A DNA stretch of 64,000 bases from Mesobacillus jeotgali. Lineage in GTDB: Bacteria > Bacillota > Bacilli > Bacillales > Cytobacillaceae. Shown here one piece after another: positions 1 through 7,271 of the stretch (position 1 is the stretch's first letter; each line of letters starts with the position of its first letter). A program made the position numbers and the translations under genes. The stretch lies in the NCBI RefSeq assembly GCF_002874535.1, contig NZ_CP025025.1:308001-372000 (forward strand), written 5' to 3'. The notes beneath the pieces are model-generated. The model saw only the letters and a program-made list of their open reading frames with translations. It was not told where the DNA came from and ran no database searches.

Positions 1-1
1 G

Positions 2-172
2 ATACAGTTTTTGCATGACGAACACGCAGACATACTGCGGTTTGCCAATGCAAGTGGAGCACTCACGACCACCAAGAGAGGTGCTATTTCCGCATTGCCG
101 TCTAGGGATGAGGTTGAGAAAGGACTCAGGGACGGTTCTCTTGTCCCATGCGAGAGTCGAAATAAAAGTTGA
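2..172 (+). CDS. PfkB-family carbohydrate kinase (fructokinase-like), C-terminal part
   Basis: The window opens inside this gene, with 56 residues left before a TGA. The visible stretch FANASGALTTTKRGAI matches the C-terminal signature of PfkB/ribokinase-fold fructokinases, which phosphorylate sugars in the cytoplasm with ATP. The N-terminal sugar-binding part and the catalytic GAGD motif lie outside the window. The last 15 or so codons (from about base 129) are not kinase-like. They are a copy of a dispersed repeat found again at 59165-59204, so the normal C-terminus has probably been replaced by repeat sequence that is now translated. Family assignment is fairly secure; the exact sugar is not known. 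Confidence 0.75.
   Translation: MQFLHDEHADILRFANASGALTTTKRGAISALPSRDEVEKGLRDGSLVPCESRNKS
129..172 (+). repeat. Dispersed repeat, family A, within the 3' end of the kinase gene
   Basis: The 40 bases from 129 match 59165-59204 at 37 of 40 positions by hand alignment. The core is GGGACGGTTCTCTTGTCCCA. Unlike the other copies, this one is read as protein, giving the tail LRDGSLVPCESRNKS and the stop codon. Confidence 0.75.
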
Positions 173-190
173 ATAGTGCTTAGATAACCT

Positions 191-220
191 AAGGGAAGCT
201 AAATTATGCTTCCCTTTAAA
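191..220 (+). terminator. Rho-independent terminator after the kinase gene
   Basis: The arms AAGGGAAGC and GCTTCCCTT enclose an 8-base loop and run into TTTAAATTT, 19 bases after the kinase stop codon. Confidence 0.7.
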
Positions 221-224
221 TTTG

Positions 225-316
225 ATTAGGGACATATGAAACGTGGGGACGTTTCTTCCGTTTAAGTGAATAGAAAATTTTAACAATTTATAAAACGCCG
301 GAACCGTCCCTGTGTT
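225..316. repeat. Dispersed imperfect inverted repeat, family A
   Basis: The sequence has an outer GGGGACGTTTCTTCCGTTT and an inverse GGAACCGTCCCTGTGTT about 75 bases apart. The copy at 51763-51840 aligns over the whole length, including the middle TTTTAACA(A/G)TTTAT(A/G)AAACGCC. It has no coding capacity and could fold as one long hairpin. Confidence 0.7.
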
Positions 317-380
317 GCTGCTTGAGACTTTGGAGGGAAAGTTAGTTAATATGTACAATTAGAATGAGCATCTGAAAATG

Positions 381-405
381 ACGCCTGGTTGATAAAACCA
401 GGCGT
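381..405. other. Perfect 10-bp hairpin
   Basis: ACGCCTGGTT and AACCAGGCGT are separated by GATAA. It lies 93 bases beyond the stop of the minus-strand SDR gene and is followed on that strand by CATTTTC, so it may be that gene's weak terminator. Confidence 0.45.
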
Positions 406-408
406 TAA

Positions 409-487
409 TGGGAGTAAGGGAACGGACCTTATGCTCCTGTTATTGTCATTGTTTTTAGGAACAAAAGGTACGTCCCTCTGCATCTGA
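409..487. repeat. Dispersed inverted repeat, family B
   Basis: The left arm reads GGAACGGACCTTATGCTCC and the right arm ACAAAAGGTACGTCCCTCTGC. They are separated by TTATTGTCATTGTTTTT, which resembles the middle of the copies at 2774-2850, 4641-4712 and 42583-42656. It lies between the kinase and the SDR gene. Confidence 0.6.
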
Positions 488-497
488 ATTAGCAAAA

Positions 498-1118
498 TTA
501 GTAGGCGATTCCTACACGTGATTTGACATAATCGCTACTTTCTATCTGACGATAAGTAAATTCTGCTGTATCTGGAACTGATATTTTCATACCACCTTCT
601 GGCAAAAAATTACGTTCAATTCGATATTGGCCTTCTCTTTCTCCATCTGGCAAATATGTAGGACATACTATTGTCCAATGCAGTGTTGATTGTTTCAGCA
701 TATCGTAAACTTTATGATGTTCTTCTGCTGCACGGGTTGATTTGCGTTTTGATTCACTTGACTGATAACGGATTACGGTTGGCGTAGTTCTACTTTGTAA
801 GATCCCCGCGGTTCCTACCGTGATAATTCGTTGTATACCTTCATTTTTCATTGCATTGATAACTAGTGGCATACTTTCTGAAAGAGTGGTTGTGCCATCC
901 GTATTTAATGCACTAATAACTACATCAATCCCATGCATTGCACGTACTATATCATTTTTATTTAAAACATTCCCTTGACTAATGGTTAAATTTCCACTAT
1001 TTATTTGAAGCTTCTCTGGAGTGCGAACTAATACAGTGACATGATGTCTATCATGTAGGGCATACGTTAGTATTTGACTTCCAACTCGCCCAGTTGCACC
1101 TAAAATTAAAATATTCAA
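498..1118 (-). CDS. NAD(P)-binding SDR-type oxidoreductase/epimerase-like protein
   Basis: A 206-aa cytoplasmic protein with a Rossmann fold. The N-terminus NILILGATGRVGSQIL carries the glycine-rich dinucleotide motif (GATGRVG), followed by VTVLVRTPEKL and GIDVVISAL, as in NAD(P)H-binding YwnB/NmrA-like proteins of the atypical SDR group. The substrate cannot be read from sequence. I chose the TTG start at 1118 because AAGGAGG lies 9 bases upstream; the longer frame to 1157 begins upstream of that site and adds 13 non-conserved residues. It is monocistronic, with a possible terminator hairpin at 381-405. Confidence 0.75.
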   Translation of the reverse strand: MNILILGATGRVGSQILTYALHDRHHVTVLVRTPEKLQINSGNLTISQGNVLNKNDIVRAMHGIDVVISALNTDGTTTLSESMPLVINAMKNEGIQRIITVGTAGILQSRTTPTVIRYQSSESKRKSTRAAEEHHKVYDMLKQSTLHWTIVCPTYLPDGEREGQYRIERNFLPEGGMKISVPDTAEFTYRQIESSDYVKSRVGIAY

Positions 1119-1550
1119 AAGTATAATCCTCCTTTTCACGAATACCAATATTACCATACATTATAAATGCTACTATTTCGACTTTTACAGCACTCTTCCA
1201 CTAACCTGCTTCGTTCATTAAGGAATTAAACAAAAAAGGGCGTCATTCCTTCTGCATCAACGCACCGTATAAGTGCAATAAGATTGTCGATACAATCAAT
1301 ATTACATCTGTTATTTTGTTTTTCATCATCTTGAATTGTCCATATGTCTTACAGCGGTCCCATTCTAGCCCATTGAAATTAGAATATATTATTGCTAGTA
1401 GTCTATAATTATAGATTATTGGAGCATGTATCATGTGGATATTGATGCGATTTATCTATCATGTCCGTATTGTTTGTAAAAAAGTATTGTCAGAACATGA
1501 AGACGCTTCAGGTTCAGGCTTCTGAATAAGCGAGAGGTGGGTGCCGCGGA
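1119..1550. other. Gap with one doubtful small ORF
   Basis: No convincing gene lies here. On the minus strand 1243-1434 could encode 63 residues ending in a hydrophobic stretch (ITDVILIVSTILLHLYGALM), possibly a small membrane protein or a remnant. The inner double ATG has no good ribosome binding site, so I do not call it a gene. Confidence 0.3.
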
Positions 1551-2738
1551 ATGTGGAATAGATTAAAAAAGCTTCATCATCTGAATGGATATGCTACCTT
1601 ATTTTTATTCATAAGTGGGATCTTGCTTTTCATTCCTTCATTAAGGGGGCCGTTGGCTTCATACCGTGTCATGTTGAAGGATGCTCATATTTGGATCGGT
1701 TTTGCAACTGTTGCCTTCCTTCTGCTTTATTTCCGCTATTTTGCTTTCCATTACAAAGTCATAAAAAAACAACAAGGAAAGAAACGGAATCTTGCAATTG
1801 TTATTGGATTGATCATTGGCTGGATTATTAGCGGTACGGTTCTGACTTTTCAAAGGAGTCTTCCAGAAGAACTCGTTCAAGCTTCATTGTTTGTACATGA
1901 TGTATTCACCTGGATTGGTCTGCCGGTCCTCCTTTTCCACTCCGTGACTAGGTCAGGATGGTTTCGGAAAAGATCAGATCAACTGCAAGAAAAAAAGAAA
2001 GAACTATATGCCTTCAGCCGCAGAGGATTTTTCAAGTACGGCATTGTCACTTTGCTTGCGATCATTTTGGGTCCATCTATTTATAAATGGCTAAAACAAG
2101 TGATGGATGATGGGGGATCGACACTGCAGGAGGTGGCGCTGAACAGCACAAATGAGCTTTTGCCCCTGCCGATTCCCGCCACACAATCGTCCCCTCCCAT
2201 TGGTGGAGGGTATGAAGGGAAATTCAGGATTTATACAGTAACGGAGACGCCGGTTTTTACGAATGAAAATTGGAATTTTACGATTGATGGACTGGTTGAT
2301 GAACCAGTGTCGTTGTCATGGGAAGAATTCGTCAAATTGAAGAGGACAGTCCAGGTCAGTGATTTTCACTGCGTTACGGGATGGTCCGTGCTTCATGTCA
2401 CGTATGAAGGCATCCTGCTGAAAGATCTCATGAAGAAGGTAAAGCTGAAAGAGAACGCCTCCCATCTGAAATTTTACTCGGGCGACGGTGTCTATACTGA
2501 CTCATTATCCCTTGAACAGGCAGCCTTAGATGATGTCATGGTCGCTGTGCTTATGGATGGAGAGCTGATCCCGTCAGACTATGGCGGCCCCGTCCGGCTG
2601 ATTGTTCCCAAGATGTATGCCTATAAATCTGTGAAATGGCTTGTCAGAATCGAAGCGATCGATCATGTGCACGAAGGCTACTGGCAAGTGAGGGGATATG
2701 ATACCGATGCATGGGTAGGAACATCAGAGACAACATAG
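1551..2738 (+). CDS. Membrane-anchored molybdopterin oxidoreductase (MsrP/YedY-like) with an N-terminal cytochrome-b-like domain
   Basis: A 395-aa protein in two parts. Residues 1-150 have four hydrophobic segments with several His (HHLNGY, AHIWIG, FVHDV, LLFHSV) that could bind heme b. Residue ~157 begins SRRGFFKYG, a Tat-like twin-arginine motif, followed by a fifth hydrophobic segment. The rest is a sulfite-oxidase-family molybdopterin domain; Cys in FHCVTGWS (~273) is the expected Mo ligand. By family the enzyme would reduce an oxidised substrate such as methionine sulfoxide outside the membrane. Here the heme partner (usually a separate MsrQ) seems fused in; that is inference. GAGGTGG precedes the ATG. 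A terminator follows at 2774. Confidence 0.8.
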   Translation: MWNRLKKLHHLNGYATLFLFISGILLFIPSLRGPLASYRVMLKDAHIWIGFATVAFLLLYFRYFAFHYKVIKKQQGKKRNLAIVIGLIIGWIISGTVLTFQRSLPEELVQASLFVHDVFTWIGLPVLLFHSVTRSGWFRKRSDQLQEKKKELYAFSRRGFFKYGIVTLLAIILGPSIYKWLKQVMDDGGSTLQEVALNSTNELLPLPIPATQSSPPIGGGYEGKFRIYTVTETPVFTNENWNFTIDGLVDEPVSLSWEEFVKLKRTVQVSDFHCVTGWSVLHVTYEGILLKDLMKKVKLKENASHLKFYSGDGVYTDSLSLEQAALDDVMVAVLMDGELIPSDYGGPVRLIVPKMYAYKSVKWLVRIEAIDHVHEGYWQVRGYDTDAWVGTSETT

Positions 2739-2773
2739 AAAGATAGAGTGAGTACAAAAAACGCAGCAGGCCG

Positions 2774-2808
2774 GGAGCAAGGGTGACGGACCTTTTGCTC
2801 CTTTTTTT
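2774..2808 (+). terminator. Rho-independent terminator made from a family B repeat
   Basis: GGAGCAAGGGT pairs with ACCTTTTGCTCC around GACGG and is followed by seven T. The repeat continues to about 2850 (GTGATTGTTTTTAAGAGGAAGTCACC), so a dispersed repeat supplies the terminator of the oxidoreductase gene. Confidence 0.75.
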
Positions 2809-2982
2809 GTGATTGTTTTTAAGAGGAAGTCACCATACTAAAGTCCCTTGCAATTTTTCCTAAATCTTGTTATTCTTAGGTAGAATTATTTTTGTTCGGT
2901 GTAAAGTTCGACTCTTCGTTCTAATGATCACTTTGGGCAAGGATAGTAATACAATGTGCATTAGCACTAGGAGGCAACAAAC

Positions 2983-3183
2983 ATGGAACAAGGTACAGTT
3001 AAATGGTTTAACGCAGAAAAAGGTTTCGGATTCATCGAGCGCGAAGGTGGAGAAGATGTATTCGTTCATTTCTCTGCAATCCAATCTGAAGGCTTCAAAT
3101 CATTAGACGAAGGTCAAAAAGTTACTTTCGACGTTGAGCAAGGTGCACGTGGACCTCAAGCTGCTAACGTTCAAAAAGCTTAA
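2983..3183 (+). CDS. Cold-shock protein, CspA/CspB family
   Basis: A complete 66-aa single OB-fold protein. It carries both RNA-binding motifs, KGFGFIE (RNP1) and DVFVHFS (RNP2), in the usual spacing after the N-terminal GTVKWFN, and the C-terminal ARGPQAANV. Such proteins bind single-stranded RNA and DNA and act as RNA chaperones in the cytoplasm, especially after cold shock or in stationary phase. AGGAGG lies 8 bases before the ATG. The roughly 100-base untranslated leader, beginning near TTGTTCGGTGTAAAG, resembles leaders of Bacillus csp genes from memory and is probably regulatory. It is followed by its own terminator. Confidence 0.95.
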   Translation: MEQGTVKWFNAEKGFGFIEREGGEDVFVHFSAIQSEGFKSLDEGQKVTFDVEQGARGPQAANVQKA

Positions 3184-3201
3184 TTTTGATATAGCATACC
3201 G

Positions 3202-3230
3202 AAACAGACTCCAAAAGGGTCTGTTTTTTT
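3202..3230 (+). terminator. Terminator of the cold-shock gene
   Basis: AAACAGACTCC and the partner GGGTCTGTTT are separated by AAAA and run into a T tract, 20 bases after the stop. Confidence 0.85.
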
Positions 3231-3250
3231 ATTTTTAAAAAAACAGCAAC

Positions 3251-3279
3251 AAAAAACCCTACTCAACGAACGAGTAGGG
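3251..3279 (-). terminator. Hairpin with T tract on the minus strand
   Basis: CCCTACTC and GAGTAGGG flank a 7-base loop, and on the minus strand the hairpin is followed by a run of T. No minus-strand gene ends here, so it may block antisense transcription into the csp gene or be left from a lost gene. Confidence 0.5.
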
Positions 3280-3421
3280 CATGGTACCGGTAAAGTAAAA
3301 AATTTAAAGCAAAAGGTTATTTACATTATAACACAACAATCTCATAATCAAATGATTAGCAGAAATTTAGCAAGTGCATGATAATGACAACATAGAAGGC
3401 ACACAAATGGAGGAATGGATG

Positions 3422-3742
3422 ATGAAATTTCCAAACGACGCAGATGGAGAAGCATTGCGCAGTTTGTTTAATGAAGGTGTCAGTTTTAAAAAGCCGCAGC
3501 CAGTCGAGTTTTTTATCGCAGTGCCGGATAAGGCAACTGGCGAGAAGCTTCTGCCCGTATTGAAGGAAGAAGGCTTTCATGGCTTACTCGAGCAGGATGA
3601 TGAGACAGACGAGTGGGCTTGCAGTTGCTCGAAAAGGATGCTCCTTAACCATAGCGAATTAAAAAAAGTGCAGGAAAAGCTGGATAAAATAAGCAAGCTT
3701 TACGGCGGCCATTCTGATGGCTGGGGAGTATTTATAGATTAA
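3422..3742 (+). CDS. RraB-domain protein (ribonuclease E inhibitor family)
   Basis: A 106-aa acidic protein with the RraB pattern: DADGEALRSLFNEGV, KPQPVEFFIAVPD near the start and YGGHSDGWGVFID at the end. In Proteobacteria RraB binds RNase E and alters its activity. Gram-positive members have no established partner, so this function is not transferable with confidence. I chose ATG 3422 because GGAGG (3409-3413) lies 8 bases upstream; ATG 3419 is an equal option and the 3374 start has no binding site. It lies 15 bases before the next gene, which suggests a two-gene operon. Confidence 0.75.
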   Translation: MKFPNDADGEALRSLFNEGVSFKKPQPVEFFIAVPDKATGEKLLPVLKEEGFHGLLEQDDETDEWACSCSKRMLLNHSELKKVQEKLDKISKLYGGHSDGWGVFID

Positions 3743-3757
3743 AATGCAGGTGATGAC

Positions 3758-4465
3758 ATGCTTCATACTTTTTTTGGTGAAACAATACGGTATGATGTGA
3801 TTTATAAAAATCGGAAAACAATCGGCATATATATCGATTTGTACGGCCATGTCGAAGTCCACGCTCCTAAGGGGACCTCAGATGCAAGTGTGCTTCAAAT
3901 CCTAGAAGGCCAATGGGACTTGGTCCTGCAGATGGCGAAGGAAATGAAAGAGCGGGCCTCAGCCGGTAGGGAAAAAGAGTACGGACCAGGCGGACAATTT
4001 CTATATTTGGGCAGGCTCTATCACATTCTGATTTCACAGGGTGAAGATATCGAAAAAGACAATGCCGTGTTCGAGGCTGACAAGCTCCACGTATACGTGA
4101 AAGAGCAAAATGAAGAGAGCATCAAACAGGCTTTGAAGCGGTTTTACTATCAGCAGTGCAAGGCATTAGTCGAAAAACGGATTAAATTTCATCAAAGGGA
4201 ATTTAAAATAAAGCCGCGCTCAATTCGAATCACGGACAGTAAGACGAACTGGGGAACGTGTGATTCCATGAGGAATTTGACATTCAATTGGAAGCTATCC
4301 ATGGCACCAATGGAAGTGATTGATTATGTTGTCGTCCATGAAATGTGCCATATGGTCCATATGAATCACGACCGTTCATTTTGGCGGCTTGTCGGAAAAA
4401 TCATGCCAGAATATGAACGGTATGAACGCTGGCTCGCGGTGTCGGCGTGGAGGATGGAGGTTTAG
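3758..4465 (+). CDS. YgjP-like (DUF45) M48-type metallopeptidase
   Basis: A 235-aa protein of the YgjP/WLM-like zinc-peptidase group. The C-terminal part has VVVHEMCHMVHMNHDRSFW, where HExxH binds zinc and catalyses, and MNHDxxFW supplies the third ligand region. Upstream the conserved NWGTCDS motif is present. No signal peptide or membrane segment is seen, so the protein is likely cytoplasmic. Substrates of this family are unknown. The gene follows the RraB-domain gene closely, with AGGTGATG before the ATG, and is probably cotranscribed with it. Codon use and length (around 230-250 residues) are ordinary for the family. Confidence 0.85.
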   Translation: MLHTFFGETIRYDVIYKNRKTIGIYIDLYGHVEVHAPKGTSDASVLQILEGQWDLVLQMAKEMKERASAGREKEYGPGGQFLYLGRLYHILISQGEDIEKDNAVFEADKLHVYVKEQNEESIKQALKRFYYQQCKALVEKRIKFHQREFKIKPRSIRITDSKTNWGTCDSMRNLTFNWKLSMAPMEVIDYVVVHEMCHMVHMNHDRSFWRLVGKIMPEYERYERWLAVSAWRMEV

Positions 4466-4532
4466 TGTAGCGGGGGTGACAGATCCTCTCAGCGGAGCAA
4501 AAAACTTCAAAAATATTATCCTTATACTAGTC

Positions 4533-4601
4533 CACGAAGGCTACTGGCAAGTGAGGGGATATGATACCGATGCATGGGTAGGATCACATAAGACAACTTG
4601 A
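4533..4601 (+). pseudogene. Duplicated 3' tail of the molybdopterin oxidoreductase gene
   Basis: Bases 4533-4583 are identical, over 51 bases by hand alignment, to 2670-2720, the last coding part of the oxidoreductase. The frame is kept (HEGYWQVRGYDTDAWVG) to a TGA at 4601. A family B repeat follows, as it does the parent gene. Either a gene tail plus its repeat was copied, or a second paralogue was deleted leaving only its end. It has no start of its own and cannot act as a gene. Confidence 0.85.
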
Positions 4602-4640
4602 GCTAATCTTGTGCAGAAAGAGGAGCAAGCACAGCAAACA

Positions 4641-4712
4641 GGGAGGAAGGGTGACGGACCTTTTACTCCTTTTTGGTGATTTTGGAAGCAAAAGATCCCT
4701 TTGCTTCTGAAC
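4641..4712. repeat. Dispersed inverted repeat, family B
   Basis: GGGTGACGGACCTTTTACTCC and the later GGAAGCAAAAGATCCCTTTGC flank TTTTTGGTGATTTT. This is the same plan as at 2774-2850. It lies between the duplicated gene tail and the stop of the convergent GNAT gene, so it may terminate both. Confidence 0.65.
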
Positions 4713-4715
4713 CCA

Positions 4716-5228
4716 TTATTTTGCTATGTTAATGGCGTAAAGCTTAAGCTCCTCATCGCCTTGAGGAAGAGTCACGTATCCTTCAAAACTCATACCAAGC
4801 TTTTCAAGGAGTTTAGAGGAGGAAGCATTGTCTTTGGTTGTAATGGCAACGATTAGATCCAAACCTAATTTTCGGGCATATTCCAATGTTCCTTTTGCAG
4901 ATTCAAAGGCATATCCTCTTGATTGATGTTCTGAAAGAAAGGCGTATCCAATATCGACATCCTCCAGTCCATCCCGTTTAATCAAACCGCATAAACCAAC
5001 CGGCAGCTGGCTCTCTTTTAGTTCAACCACAAAAAGCCCGAACCCCACTCGTTCATACATTTTTCTTGGCCCGGTCAAAATATAATTCTTAGCATCCTCA
5101 AGCGACCGAATGCCTTTATCTCCAATATATTGCAACCATCCTGGTTCATTCAGCAATTTAAAAATAAACTCTTGATCACTGACTTCTAGCCAGCGGACTT
5201 TCAGACGTTCGGTTTCGAATACTAGCAA
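4716..5228 (-). CDS. GNAT-family N-acetyltransferase (RimJ/RimL type)
   Basis: A 170-aa enzyme of the Acetyltransf_3 group. It begins FETERLKVRWLEVSDQEF and contains the acetyl-CoA loop region SEHQSRGYAFESAKG (Q/RxxGxG/A-like motif A) followed by a typical tail, LEKLGMSFEGYV. It should transfer an acetyl group from acetyl-CoA to an amine; the acceptor is unknown. The start is a TTG with GAGGT 8 bases upstream. The nearby ATG in GAGGTATGCC is out of frame. It is monocistronic and convergent with the peptidase gene. Confidence 0.85.
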   Translation of the reverse strand: MLVFETERLKVRWLEVSDQEFIFKLLNEPGWLQYIGDKGIRSLEDAKNYILTGPRKMYERVGFGLFVVELKESQLPVGLCGLIKRDGLEDVDIGYAFLSEHQSRGYAFESAKGTLEYARKLGLDLIVAITTKDNASSSKLLEKLGMSFEGYVTLPQGDEELKLYAINIAK

Positions 5229-5281
5229 ATGGCATACCTCATTTCAAAAAGATAGTTCGTATAGCACCATCTTATCATTAT

Positions 5282-5445
5282 GCGACAAGGGGGACGGTTC
5301 CGGCGCTTCGTGAATGGTAAGAATTTTACATGTAATCTCCGGCAAATTTTTATCTTTGTATGGCAAGTCTTAACCAAGATTCATTAGGGTTCTTTTTACT
5401 ATTTTGGTTCCCGAATGATACTTGAGAACCGTCCCGGTGTCTCGC
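5282..5445. repeat. Long family A inverted repeat with distant arms
   Basis: The left arm GCGACAAGGGGGACGGTTC (5282-5300) is nearly the reverse complement of GAACCGTCCCGGTGTCTCGC near 5426-5445. About 125 bases without coding capacity lie between. It occupies most of the gap between the GNAT and CarD genes. Confidence 0.65.
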
Positions 5446-5587
5446 GATTTCTATGGTTTTTATTTTTTCTAATTTTAAAGAAAAAGTAGTTGACACTAAA
5501 AATAAATTTATGATATTATTAAAAATTTGATAAAAAATAATATATGTGTTAAGGTTAAGAAGGCTACCATATATGGAGGTGGATTAT

Positions 5588-6049
5588 TTGTTTCAAATTG
5601 ACGATACGATTGTTTATCCAATGCACGGAGTAGGTATTATTAAAGCTATAGAAGAAAAGGAAATCTCAGGGGAAAAACAACAGTATTATGTCATAAAAAT
5701 GTTAATCGGTAATATGCAAGTCATGATTCCTGCGGGTAAAATATTGAATTCAAATATACGACCTGTTACTGACATAAGTGCATTAAAACACATCATTAAC
5801 ATTTTTCAACATGGAGAATCTGATCGATTACTGCCGTGGAAACAAAGGTATAAACTGAACGCGGACAAAATGAAAACAGGTAACATACAAGAATGTACGG
5901 AAGTTGTACGTGATTTACTGCGTATACAGAAAGAAAAAGTGCTTAATACAAGCGAAAAACAAATGTTAGATAACGCACATAAATTTTTGATTAGTGAACT
6001 GGGATTAATTAAAGGGATTACTGATCATCAAATAAAAAGTTTCTGTTAA
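5588..6049 (+). CDS. CarD/CdnL-type RNA polymerase-binding regulator (YdeB-like)
   Basis: A 153-aa protein matching the CarD_CdnL_TRCF family. The N-terminal Tudor-like RNA-polymerase-interacting domain has FQIDDTIVYPMHGVGII and YYVIKMLIGNMQVMIP. An all-helical C-terminal half follows and ends in KGITDHQIKSFC, the same ending I remember for B. subtilis YdeB. Family members bind the beta subunit and stabilise the open promoter complex. I chose the TTG at 5588 because GGAGGT lies 7 bases upstream; the longer 167-aa reading starts before it. No partner genes are adjacent. Confidence 0.85.
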   Translation: MFQIDDTIVYPMHGVGIIKAIEEKEISGEKQQYYVIKMLIGNMQVMIPAGKILNSNIRPVTDISALKHIINIFQHGESDRLLPWKQRYKLNADKMKTGNIQECTEVVRDLLRIQKEKVLNTSEKQMLDNAHKFLISELGLIKGITDHQIKSFC

Positions 6050-6642
6050 GGTTTCTTTCATACATTTCCCGAAAATATTCTTTTCCAAGACATTCAACTT
6101 CTCCAACTCACCTGTAGAGCATGAACCTCTTTTGTTTTTTTCTACAATCTAATCCATTTTTATTACTTGAATTTCCTTTGCGAACGTTTGAAGTTTCATC
6201 AAAAACTCGATAAAATAGTCACTTGATTTTTGCAATCCTGATTCACACTGGCACGGACTAGGAGCCGTAAGGATGAAAGAGAGGTAGGGCTTTCATTGTT
6301 TTAGGTATACAAGATATTATTTAAGTCATTATTTCTAGAAGAAAAACAATCAATCTCACCTCTATCTTTAAGAATTTTTTGCATCTACTAAGACAGTGAA
6401 TAGTAATTGTTTAGCTTCCTAACGTAAAAGAGAAAACGAATTGGTATTACCATATGGTCCACTACAAAAATGGTTTCCAGACGAGGAAACCATTTTTTAT
6501 TTACATAACAATAGTAAAGATTACTGGTGATGATTTTAAATCCTTTGATGTGGGACGGTGATCATGTCCCCAAAACTGCAAGAATGATTCCTTACAACGC
6601 TTTTTTTATTAACTACCGAGTGGGACGGCACCATCCGTGTGT
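6050..6642. other. Gap with gene debris and a terminator
   Basis: No intact gene is seen. On the minus strand 6149-6247 is open and would encode a 32-residue tail (core GLQKSSDYFIEFLMKLQTFA), possibly the end of a lost gene. A strong hairpin sits at 6468-6499. Two GTGGGACGG boxes resembling family A occur near 6550 and 6620. Confidence 0.4.
6468..6499 (+). terminator. Strong orphan hairpin terminator
   Basis: AAATGGTTTC and GAAACCATTT flank an 8-base loop and are followed by TTTTAT. No gene ends close before it (the CarD stop is over 400 bases away), which fits a deleted gene or a long 3' untranslated region. Confidence 0.65.
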
Positions 6643-7131
6643 TTATCTGGATGAGACGACGAGGAATCTGATCGTCTGATCTGTATGGTTGTACCAATAA
6701 TGCGTTTCGCTGGCTGAGAAGAACCAGGACTCCCCTTGTTGGAGTTCAATCATCTTGGTACCTACCTGCAGTGTCAAAGTTCCTTCTATTACATAGACAA
6801 ATTCATGTCCGCTGTGTGAAAAGGGTTGTCCGTCACTTTGGTTTGCTGGGAGAGTGACGAGTATTGGATGAAAGTCTGGATTTGGGATTTGCTGTGTTAG
6901 GTCTCTATAGTGGAATGAAGATTCACTCACAGGTTCATTATTACTTGGGAAAAAGGTACTTGGATTGACGCCTAGAACTTCGGATATTTTTCGAAGGGAC
7001 TCTAATGTTACGCTGGACTTTCCGCGTTCGACTTGTGAAAGAAAGCTTATGGATACACCGGCTCCTTCTGCAAGTTCTTTCAGAGTCATTTTTTTCTTTT
7101 TACGGATTTCTTTCAGTCGTACACCGATCAT
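6643..7131 (-). CDS. XRE-cupin transcriptional regulator
   Basis: A 162-aa regulator. Residues 1-60 are a Cro/CI helix-turn-helix (LKELAEGAGVSISFLSQVERG), and residues 90-160 are a cupin sensor domain (HSGHEFVYVIEGTLTLQVG, ending HYWYNHTDQTIRFLVV). Such proteins bind a small ligand in the cupin and control a neighbouring catabolic or transport operon. It is divergent from the MFS transporter gene, with a 9+9 palindrome at 7231-7249 overlapping that gene's likely transcription start, so it probably represses transporter and cyclodeaminase expression. A family A-like box lies immediately beyond its stop codon. Confidence 0.85.
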   Translation of the reverse strand: MIGVRLKEIRKKKKMTLKELAEGAGVSISFLSQVERGKSSVTLESLRKISEVLGVNPSTFFPSNNEPVSESSFHYRDLTQQIPNPDFHPILVTLPANQSDGQPFSHSGHEFVYVIEGTLTLQVGTKMIELQQGESWFFSASETHYWYNHTDQTIRFLVVSSR

Positions 7132-7195
7132 AAAACTCCCACCTTCCTATTTACCATTTTTAACTTAGAAGAAGATTGTGTCAATTTGAACAAAG

Positions 7196-7249
7196 TTGAC
7201 AGAATATTAACCATTATCTAAAATCTAATTATTGAAGTGCCACTTCAAT
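7196..7249 (+). promoter_or_regulatory. Sigma-A-type promoter and palindromic operator of the transporter operon
   Basis: TTGACA (7196-7201), a 17-base spacer and TAAAAT (7219-7224) form a good promoter for the transporter operon. ATTGAAGTG and CACTTCAAT form a perfect palindrome with one central base at 7231-7249, at or just past the expected start point. This is a classic place for a repressor site, and the divergent XRE-cupin protein is the obvious candidate. Confidence 0.6.
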
Positions 7250-7271
7250 TTTAAAAAAGGAGGAAGAGAAA

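Noticed and set aside
1243-1434. A possible 63-aa membrane protein on the minus strand
   Set aside because: Initiation signals are poor and there is no recognisable family, so it is mentioned only in the gap entry.
2860-3106. Open frames on both strands over the cold-shock gene
   Set aside because: They are out-of-frame shadows of the csp gene and its leader, with no ribosome sites.
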